Shown here: positions 58,425 through 64,000 of the stretch, one piece after another
Numbering within the stretch: the stretch's first letter is position 1
How the letters are laid out: every line of letters starts with the position of its first letter
Source: Nocardia rosealba
GTDB taxonomy: Bacteria; Actinomycetota; Actinomycetes; Mycobacteriales; Mycobacteriaceae
Assembly (NCBI RefSeq): GCF_020216065.1
Contig: NZ_JAIWNA010000001.1
Span: 880,505-944,504, forward strand
Direction: 5' to 3'
Length of the DNA stretch: 64,000 nt
Notes under the pieces: model-generated
Databases searched by the model: none
What the model saw: the letters and a program-made list of their open reading frames with translations, nothing else
Told to the model about the DNA's origin: nothing
Made by a program: the position numbers and the translations under genes

Positions 58425-59798
58425 ATGAGCACAACCAGCGCGCGAAAACGAGACCATACCCACTGGCTGTACATCGCGGTGATTATCGCGGTGCTCGCGG
58501 GCATTCTCGTCGGCAGGCTGGCACCGGAGTTCGGTCAGTCGCTGGCGCCGCTGGGCACCCTGTTCGTGAATCTGATCAAGATGATGATCGCGCCGGTCAT
58601 CTTCTGCACCATCGTGCTCGGCATCGGTTCGGTGCGGGCGGCGGCCACCGTCGGCAAGGTCGGTGGCCTGGCCATCGTCTACTTCCTCGCCATGTCGACG
58701 GCCGCGCTCGGTATCGGGCTGGTGGTCGGCAACCTGATCGAACCCGGCTCCGGACTCGGCGAGGCCAAGCCCGGTGCGGGCGCCAAGTACGCCGAGCAGG
58801 CCCACGGTGCGGGTGGTACCTGGGACTTCATCCAGAACATCGTGCCGACCACGCTGGTGTCCTCGCTGACGGCGGGCAGCGTGCTGCAGGCGCTGTTCGT
58901 CGCACTGCTCGTCGGATTCGCGGTGCAGGCGATGGGAGCGGCGGGCGAGCCGATCCTGCGGGCGGTGTCGCTCGGGCAGCAGCTCGTGTTCCGGATCCTG
59001 TCGATGATTCTGTGGCTGGCGCCGATCGGTGCCTTCGGTGCGATCGCCAATGTCGTCGGGCGCACGGGCTGGTCGGCGGTCGTGGAGCTGGCGACGTTGA
59101 TGATCGCGTTCTACCTGACCTGCCTGGTGTTCGTCTTCGGTGTGCTCGGCGCGGTTCTGCGGATCGTCTCGGGTGTATCGATCCTGAAGCTGTGCCGGTA
59201 CCTGGCCAGGGAGTACCTGCTGATCGTGGCGACCTCGTCGTCGGAGTCGGCCTTGCCACGGCTGATCGCGAAAATGGAGCACGCCGGTGTGGAGAAGACA
59301 ACGGTCGGTGTCGTCGTGCCGACCGGATACTCGTTCAACCTCGACGGCACGGCCATCTACCTGACGATGGCCTCGATCTTCATCGCCGACGCCCTCGGTC
59401 AGCCGCTGAGTCTCGGCGAGCAGATCGGCCTGCTGCTGTTCATGATCATCGCGTCCAAGGGCGCGGCGGGCGTCACCGGTGCGGGCCTGGCAACACTCGC
59501 GGGCGGTCTGCAGAGCCACCGCCCCGAACTCCTCGACGGTGTGGGCCTGATCGTCGGCATCGACCGGTTCATGTCCGAAGCCCGTGCGCTGACCAACTTC
59601 TCAGGCAACGCGGTCGCCACCCTCCTCATCGGCACCTGGACCAAAACTGTCGACGCCGACCGCACCCGCCGCGTCCTCGACCGCGAACTCCCCTTCGACG
59701 AGGAGACCATGGTCGACGACGATCACGGCGCCCCCGAACCCAAGCTCGAGACCGAGCCCAAGCCCGTGACCGAGCCTGCCACTATCGCTGTGCAGTAG
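58425..59798 (+). CDS. dctA: DctA/GltP-type dicarboxylate/cation symporter
   Basis: ATG 58425 (MSTTSARKR) is chosen; ATG 58413 is in frame. The 457-residue membrane protein has the dicarboxylate/amino acid:cation symporter (DAACS) features: KMMIAPVIFCTIVLGIGSV, the serine-rich reentrant loop ATSSSESALPRL, GYSFNLDGTAIYLTMA and NFSGNAVATLLIGTW. It imports C4-dicarboxylates such as succinate, fumarate or malate with protons or sodium. Transport of the sensor ligand by a DAACS protein is the classical CitA/DcuS-DctA arrangement. A strong terminator follows. Confidence 0.93.
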   Translation: MSTTSARKRDHTHWLYIAVIIAVLAGILVGRLAPEFGQSLAPLGTLFVNLIKMMIAPVIFCTIVLGIGSVRAAATVGKVGGLAIVYFLAMSTAALGIGLVVGNLIEPGSGLGEAKPGAGAKYAEQAHGAGGTWDFIQNIVPTTLVSSLTAGSVLQALFVALLVGFAVQAMGAAGEPILRAVSLGQQLVFRILSMILWLAPIGAFGAIANVVGRTGWSAVVELATLMIAFYLTCLVFVFGVLGAVLRIVSGVSILKLCRYLAREYLLIVATSSSESALPRLIAKMEHAGVEKTTVGVVVPTGYSFNLDGTAIYLTMASIFIADALGQPLSLGEQIGLLLFMIIASKGAAGVTGAGLATLAGGLQSHRPELLDGVGLIVGIDRFMSEARALTNFSGNAVATLLIGTWTKTVDADRTRRVLDRELPFDEETMVDDDHGAPEPKLETEPKPVTEPATIAVQ

Positions 59799-59804
59799 AA
59801 CAGT

Positions 59805-59835
59805 GGACCGGCCCCACCTCGCGCGGGGCCGGTCC
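59805..59835 (+). terminator. Strong hairpin terminator after dctA
   Basis: GGACCGGCCCC (59805-59815) and GGGGCCGGTCC (59825-59835) form a perfect 11-bp stem with a 9-base loop, seven bases after the dctA stop. No T-tract, but the stem also suits the convergent DUF4287 gene. Confidence 0.75.
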
Positions 59836-59848
59836 GTCGTCTCGATGT

Positions 59849-60064
59849 TCAGGCGCGGGCCCACTTCCCCGGGTTGAGGTGGAACTGCACCAGCGCGGTC
59901 GCGTGCCCGTGCCCGAGGCCGTGCTCGGATTTCAGCCAGTCCACCAGCACGCTGTGGGAGCCGTCGGTAGCGGCGAGCATCGTCAGCCATTCGTCCACGG
60001 GCCGACCGTATTTGGTCTCGATGGTGGGGAAGTAGGACGCGGGGCCGTGCGGTGCGTTTGCCAT
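59849..60064 (-). CDS. DUF4287 domain protein
   Basis: ATG 60064 has GAGGAGAG five bases upstream and gives a 71-residue protein opening MANAPHGPASYFPTIETKYGRPVDEW, the DUF4287 signature. It is a small helical protein of unknown function that often occurs alone or fused to DUF5655. The upstream ATG at 60106 has no ribosome-binding site. It is divergent from the FAD oxidoreductase. Confidence 0.88.
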   Translation of the reverse strand: MANAPHGPASYFPTIETKYGRPVDEWLTMLAATDGSHSVLVDWLKSEHGLGHGHATALVQFHLNPGKWARA

Positions 60065-60132
60065 GAATCTCTCCTCGTGCTCGTTACCGGTGAAGACGGC
60101 GCGCACCTTTCGAATTCATCGCCGTGTGCGCG

Positions 60133-60192
60133 GCGTCACGTCCGAGGACCGGACACACCGGCGGGCCCCGGGCCGGCCACGGGACGTGACGC
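60133..60192. promoter_or_regulatory. 11-bp perfect inverted repeat in divergent promoter region
   Basis: GCGTCACGTCC (60133-60143) and GGACGTGACGC (60182-60192) are perfect inverted copies 38 bases apart between the DUF4287 and FAD oxidoreductase genes. The 49-base centre-to-centre spacing is near five helical turns, suggesting paired operator half-sites or a looped site. Confidence 0.5.
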
Positions 60193-60260
60193 GGCACTCG
60201 CCCGCCGGCGCGGATTCGCCGCGTAGGTTGGAGAGAAAGTCGGTCGGCGAAGGGACGGCG

Positions 60261-61730
60261 ATGGCCGAAGTCGTAGTGGTCGGGTCGGGGCCGAACGGGC
60301 TCGCCGCGGCGGTGATCGCCGCGCGCGCCGGGCTGTCGGTGCGGGTGCTCGAGGCACAGGATCAGCCGGGTGGTGGTTCACGCACCGCCGAGCTGACTCT
60401 GCCGGGCTTCCATCACGATGTGTGCGCGGGCGCGCACCCCATGGCCTTGGCGTCACCGTTCTTCCGTGCGTTCGACCTCGCCGCGCACGGTGTGGAACTG
60501 CTCGCCCCCACCGTCTCCTACGCGCACCCGCTCGACGGCGGTGTCGCCGGGCTGGCCTGGCGCAATCTCGAATCCACGGTCGCCGATCTCGGACGTGACG
60601 GTCCGGCCTGGCGTTCGCTGTTCGCCCCGCTGGTCGAACACTGGCCCGCGGTGGTCGAGCTGGCGATGTCGGACCTGCGGCACCCGCCGCTGAACGTCCC
60701 GACGGGTGTGCGATTCGGGCTGCGGGTGCTCGAACAGGCATCACCGCTGTGGAACAACCGTTTTCACGAGGACGCGGCCCCCGCCATGCTCACCGGGGTG
60801 GCCACCCACGCCATCACCCAGCCGCGCGCCATTCCCGCCGTCGGCGCCGGTCTGCTGCTCGGCACCCTCGCCCACGCGGGCGGCTGGGTGATCCCGCGCG
60901 GCGGCAGCCAGGCCATCCCCGATGCGCTGATCGCCGAACTGGAACGCCTTGGCGGCGAGGTGATCACCGGTCATCGCGTCGACGATTTCGCCGAACTCGC
61001 CACCGCCCGCGCCGTCCTGTTCGACACCTCACCCGCCGAACTGCTGCGCATCGCCGGCGACCGCCTGCCCGAGCGCTACCGCAACAGCCTCGGCCGTTTC
61101 CGCTACGGCGGGGCGGCGTGCAAGGTCGACTTCGCCCTGTCGGGCCCGGTGCCGTGGACCGCGCCCGGCGCCGACCTGGCAGGCACCCTGCACCTGATCG
61201 GTACCCGTGCCGAGGCGATGCATGCCGAAAAGCAGATCGCCGCAGGGCAATTCGCCGACCGCCCGTATGTGCTCGCCATTCAGCCCGGCGTCGTCGACAG
61301 CACCCGCGCCCCCGAGGGCAAACACACCTTCTACACCTATGCCCACGTCCCCAACGGATCCGATCGCGATATCAGCGAGGACGTGATCGCCCAGGTGGAA
61401 CGCTTCGCTCCCGGCTTCCGCGATCTCATCCTCGCCAAGCACGTGCGCCCCGCCGCGTTCATGCCCGCCCACAATGCCAACTACATCGGCGGCGATATCT
61501 CCGCGGGCGCGATGACCCTGCGCCAGACCGTGTTCCGGCCCCTGGCCCGCTGGAACCCGTACGCCACCCCGATTCCCGGCACCTACCTGTGTTCGTCGTC
61601 GACGTCCCCCGGCCCCGGCGTGCACGGCATGTCCGGACTACACGCGACACACCACATGTTGCGCACCCGGTTCGGCATCGTCACCGATCCACTCGACCTG
61701 TTGCGCGGCGAGGAACCTGCCTATCGGTGA
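60261..61730 (+). CDS. FAD-dependent oxidoreductase of the phytoene desaturase type
   Basis: ATG 60261 follows AAGGGA; the frame is open to 60063 but that part has no protein-like features. The 489-residue protein has the Rossmann FAD motif VVVGSGPNGLAAAVIAARAG with the following E-x-QDQPGGGSRT, then the middle GGWVIPRGGSQAIPDALI and the C-terminal FAD contact STSPGPGVHGMSG. It belongs to the NAD(P)/FAD-dependent CrtI/amine-oxidase-like clan found in Mycobacteriales, whose substrates are mostly unknown. No carotenoid genes are adjacent. It overlaps the convergent CDF gene by 10 bases. Confidence 0.88.
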   Translation: MAEVVVVGSGPNGLAAAVIAARAGLSVRVLEAQDQPGGGSRTAELTLPGFHHDVCAGAHPMALASPFFRAFDLAAHGVELLAPTVSYAHPLDGGVAGLAWRNLESTVADLGRDGPAWRSLFAPLVEHWPAVVELAMSDLRHPPLNVPTGVRFGLRVLEQASPLWNNRFHEDAAPAMLTGVATHAITQPRAIPAVGAGLLLGTLAHAGGWVIPRGGSQAIPDALIAELERLGGEVITGHRVDDFAELATARAVLFDTSPAELLRIAGDRLPERYRNSLGRFRYGGAACKVDFALSGPVPWTAPGADLAGTLHLIGTRAEAMHAEKQIAAGQFADRPYVLAIQPGVVDSTRAPEGKHTFYTYAHVPNGSDRDISEDVIAQVERFAPGFRDLILAKHVRPAAFMPAHNANYIGGDISAGAMTLRQTVFRPLARWNPYATPIPGTYLCSSSTSPGPGVHGMSGLHATHHMLRTRFGIVTDPLDLLRGEEPAYR

Positions 61731-62668
61731 CTGCCGGTGGCGCCGGCCTTATCGGGCCGGAACACGTCGGGCTCGAGATAGACGGTGCGCACGCTCGGTG
61801 CCGCGTCGCGAATGCGGGCGTCGGCGGCGTCGATCGCGGCACCCACCCGGCTGATGTCGAGTTCGGGCTCCATGGCGATCTTGGCGTTCACCAGCAGGTC
61901 CTCCGGGCCGAGGTACTGCGTCTGCAGGCGAAGCACCCGCACGATGCGCGGATCCGCGAGCAGCGCGTCGCGGATGGCCCGGTCCTCGGCGGCGGTGGCA
62001 CCTTCACCGATGATCAGGCTCTTGGTCTCCACGATCAGCACGATGGCGTTGAAGCCGAGCAGCAGGCCGATGAGCAGCGTGCCGATGCCGTCCCACACCC
62101 CGTTGCCGGTGAGCACCGTCAGGCCGACACCGGCCAGCGCGAACATCAACCCGACCAGCGCGCCCAAGTCTTCGAGCAGCACCACCGGCAGCTCGGGATT
62201 GCGGCTGTTGCGGATGAAATGCCACCAGGAGTGCTTGCCCTTCAACGGCTCCGATTCCCGGCGCGCGGTACGGAAACTGAAGCCCTCGAGCAGCATCGAC
62301 ACCAGCAGAATCCCGATCGCGACCCCGGGCGACTCGAGTTCGTGCGGGAACCGGATCTTGTGCACCGCCTCGTTCAGCGCGAACAGGCAGCCCATCGTGA
62401 ACAGCACGAGCGCCACGACGAACGAATAGAAGTACCGGTTACGCGTGTAACCGAAGGGGTGCAGCACGTCGGGCGCCTGCTCGGCTCGATTGCGGCCGAC
62501 GAGCAGCAGCGCTTCGTTGCCGGTGTCGGCGACCGAGTGCACGGCTTCGGCCAGCATGGACGACGAGCCCGTGATGAACGCACCGATGAACTTCGCGACC
62601 ATGATCCCGGCGTTCGCGCCGAGCGCGGCCAGGATCGCGATCTTGCTGTCTCCACCTTCAGCAGCCAT
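61721..62668 (-). CDS. Cation diffusion facilitator (CDF) metal exporter 1
   Basis: ATG 62668 (MAAEGGDSK) gives 315 residues with five or six transmembrane helices. The TM2 metal site is His-x3-Asp in EAVHSVAD, and TM5 carries LLEDLGALVG, an Asp-based site. The C-terminal cytosolic ferredoxin-like domain (about 240-310) is present. The TM5 Glu-Asp-x-Gly pattern is like SLC30A9/ZnT9-type relatives rather than ZitB. It lies 56 bases downstream of a close paralogue on the same strand. Confidence 0.85.
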   Translation of the reverse strand: MAAEGGDSKIAILAALGANAGIMVAKFIGAFITGSSSMLAEAVHSVADTGNEALLLVGRNRAEQAPDVLHPFGYTRNRYFYSFVVALVLFTMGCLFALNEAVHKIRFPHELESPGVAIGILLVSMLLEGFSFRTARRESEPLKGKHSWWHFIRNSRNPELPVVLLEDLGALVGLMFALAGVGLTVLTGNGVWDGIGTLLIGLLLGFNAIVLIVETKSLIIGEGATAAEDRAIRDALLADPRIVRVLRLQTQYLGPEDLLVNAKIAMEPELDISRVGAAIDAADARIRDAAPSVRTVYLEPDVFRPDKAGATGSHR

Positions 62669-62723
62669 ACCGGGGCACGCTACCGTCCTTGCCGACGCAT
62701 GCACCCCGACCCGGGGGCCGTGT

Positions 62724-63641
62724 CTACTTCGCCTGTCGGTACAGGTCGGGCTCGAGGTAGATCAGGCGGGCGAACGGGACCGCGGTGCGCACGCGCGTCT
62801 CGGCGGCATCGATGGCGTCGGCGACATCGGAGATCCCGAGGCCGGGCGCGATGGCCACCTTCGCGGCGACGAGCATTTCCTCCGGACCGATGTACTCGGA
62901 CTTGAGGTGGATGACGGAGGTGATCTTCTCGCCGTCGATCAGGTTGTCGCGAATGGCGCGATCCTGTTCGGGGGTGGCGCCCTCGCCGATGAGCAGGCTC
63001 TTCATCTCGATGATGAGCACCACCGCGATGATGCCGAGCAGCACGCCGATGCACAGGGTGCCGATGCCGTCGTAGACGGGATCGTCGGTGATCATGGTGA
63101 GTCCGACCGCGCCGAAGGCCAGGATCAGGCCGATCAGGGCGCCGGTGTCCTCAAGCAGCACCACGGGCAGCTCCGGGCTGCGGGAGGTGCGGATGAACCG
63201 CCACCAGCTGGCGTCACCCTTGAGCGGGCGCGACTCGCGCACCGCGGTGATGAAACTGAACGTCTCGAGGCCGATCGCGATACCGAGGATGACGATCGCG
63301 ACGATCGGCTGACTCAATTCCTCTGGGTGCTGGATCTTGTGGATGCCCTCGTAGATCGCGTACACCGAGCCGAGGGTGAACAGCACCAGCGCCACGACGA
63401 ACGAATAGAAGTACCGGTTGCGCCCGTAGCCGAACTGGTGCAGTTCGTCGGCGTCCTTGGCCGCGGCACGCTGACCGAACAGCAGCAGACCCTGATTGGA
63501 GGTGTCGGCCACCGAGTGCACCGCCTCGGCCAGCATCGACGCCGATCCGGTGATCGCCGCGCCGATGAACTTGGCCACCGCGATCCCCGCATTGGCCGTC
63601 AATGCGGCGATGATCGCCTTCTTGCCGCCACCAGCCGACAT
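62724..63641 (-). CDS. Cation diffusion facilitator (CDF) metal exporter 2
   Basis: The 305-residue protein is a close paralogue of the preceding CDF: EAVHSVADTSNQ in TM2, FGYGRNRYFYSFVVALVLFTLGS, LLEDTGALIGL in TM5, SLLIGEGATPEQDRAIRDN before the C-terminal domain. Tandem duplication is the simplest explanation. Both probably export Zn2+, Mn2+ or Fe2+ with proton exchange; whether they form heterodimers is unknown. Confidence 0.85.
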   Translation of the reverse strand: MSAGGGKKAIIAALTANAGIAVAKFIGAAITGSASMLAEAVHSVADTSNQGLLLFGQRAAAKDADELHQFGYGRNRYFYSFVVALVLFTLGSVYAIYEGIHKIQHPEELSQPIVAIVILGIAIGLETFSFITAVRESRPLKGDASWWRFIRTSRSPELPVVLLEDTGALIGLILAFGAVGLTMITDDPVYDGIGTLCIGVLLGIIAVVLIIEMKSLLIGEGATPEQDRAIRDNLIDGEKITSVIHLKSEYIGPEEMLVAAKVAIAPGLGISDVADAIDAAETRVRTAVPFARLIYLEPDLYRQAK

Positions 63642-63723
63642 CTTGTCCCCGTCCTCCCGCTTCGCCCAACACGCTTTGCTCGCAACAGCCTAAGGGGAGT
63701 GGCGCGAAAAGTTCGCCCCGACG

Positions 63724-64000
63724 CTAGTTCCCGTCGCCCACGCAGGCGCTGAACAGCTGCGCGGCACCGCCGAGCGCACGCGCGCGGATATCGGTGTCGG
63801 CCGCCGAGATCCAGGCGGCGCTGCCCGGCGCCAAGGTGAGTTCGCGCCCGTCGTGGCGCAATTCGATCGTTCCGTGAGTGCACAGCACGATGCCGGGTCC
63901 GGCGTCGGCGAGGGCGACGGGCTCGGCGTCGGGCGCCAGATCGAACCGGCACAGCGCGAATTCGGGAGCCGGGGTCTGGTAGCGGACGCTGCCGTCGGGA
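63724..64000 (-). CDS. manA: Mannose-6-phosphate isomerase, C-terminal part (cut by window edge)
   Basis: The minus-strand frame from the right edge to TAG 63724-63726 gives 91 residues starting PDGSVRYQTPAPEFALCRFDLAP (partial) and ending ISAADTDIRARALGGAAQLFSACVGDGN. This matches the cupin C-terminal domain of type I phosphomannose isomerase (YQTPAPEFAL, GIVLCTHGTIEL, PGSAAWISAAD). ManA interconverts fructose-6-P and mannose-6-P, supplying the GDP-mannose route whose last enzyme is encoded at 49-50 kb. The metal-binding N-terminal domain is outside the window. Confidence 0.85.
   Translation of the reverse strand, partial: PDGSVRYQTPAPEFALCRFDLAPDAEPVALADAGPGIVLCTHGTIELRHDGRELTLAPGSAAWISAADTDIRARALGGAAQLFSACVGDGN

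Noticed and set aside
56732..60226. Plus-strand open frame of 1164 codons
   Set aside because: It runs antisense to the sensor kinase and through dctA in another frame. The translation is Arg/His/Ala-rich low complexity without motifs, a product of high GC.
1..64000. tRNA, rRNA, CRISPR, IS elements, prophage or attachment sites
   Set aside because: I looked for tRNA T-loop and acceptor patterns, direct-repeat arrays, transposase or integrase motifs and phage structural proteins in the translations and saw none. A tool-based scan would be more sensitive.

Overview
The window is very GC-rich, densely coded DNA from an actinobacterium of the order Mycobacteriales, most likely Nocardia or a close relative. 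This rests on a run of mannose/rhamnose cell-wall genes in the order familiar from Mycobacterium (rmlD, wbbL, mannose-1-phosphate guanylyltransferase, then divergent LCP and TIGR03089 genes), a small type VII secretion (PPE/WXG-like/EspG-like) cluster, paired FadE acyl-CoA dehydrogenases, a PtpB-like phosphatase and many Ser/Thr protein kinases. Genus cannot be fixed from the sequence alone. I saw no rRNA, tRNA, CRISPR array or insertion sequence.

Layout. 0-10.5 kb: a broken acyl-CoA synthetase remnant, PtpB-like phosphatase, a short TetR-C-like protein, a PLP deaminase/aldolase, a nitrilase-phosphoribosyltransferase pair, a DEAD-box helicase and a large RecB-like nuclease/helicase. 10.5-20.8 kb: the type VII mini-cluster, an alpha/beta hydrolase, secreted proteins, the FadE pair, DUF4291 and a GNAT enzyme. 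20.8-25 kb: three tandem paralogous Ser/Thr kinases that differ in membrane anchoring. 25-32.7 kb: endonuclease IV, a TauD-type dioxygenase, a CoA-transferase plus HMG-CoA-lyase operon that includes a 56-aa small ORF, and a MacB/FtsX-type ABC exporter.

32.8-46.6 kb is the most interesting region. A minus-strand operon-like run encodes SWIM zinc finger/DUF5691-like protein, MoxR AAA+ ATPase, DUF5682 protein (with motifs recalling TraB/TIKI hydrolases), a 56-aa small ORF, a VWA (MIDAS) protein, and then a Ser/Thr kinase fused to an ADP-ribosylglycohydrolase. Divergently, a zinc-hook SMC/Rad50-like ATPase is followed by an unrecognised 141-aa protein. MoxR-VWA modules are chaperone or conflict-type systems in other bacteria. 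The addition of a kinase-ADP-ribosylhydrolase effector suggests a signalling or stress/defence system combining phosphorylation, ADP-ribose chemistry and AAA+ remodelling. That is an inference.

46.6-64 kb: YchJ/SEC-C, SelW-like and FmdB-like small proteins, a type-B carboxylesterase, the arabinogalactan-linker and mannose genes, an LCP protein, TIGR03089, a P450, a CitA/CitB-type two-component system divergent from a DctA-family transporter with a 12-bp tandem repeat between them, a DUF4287 protein, an FAD oxidoreductase of the phytoene-desaturase type, two tandem CDF metal exporters, and the 3' end of manA running off the right edge.
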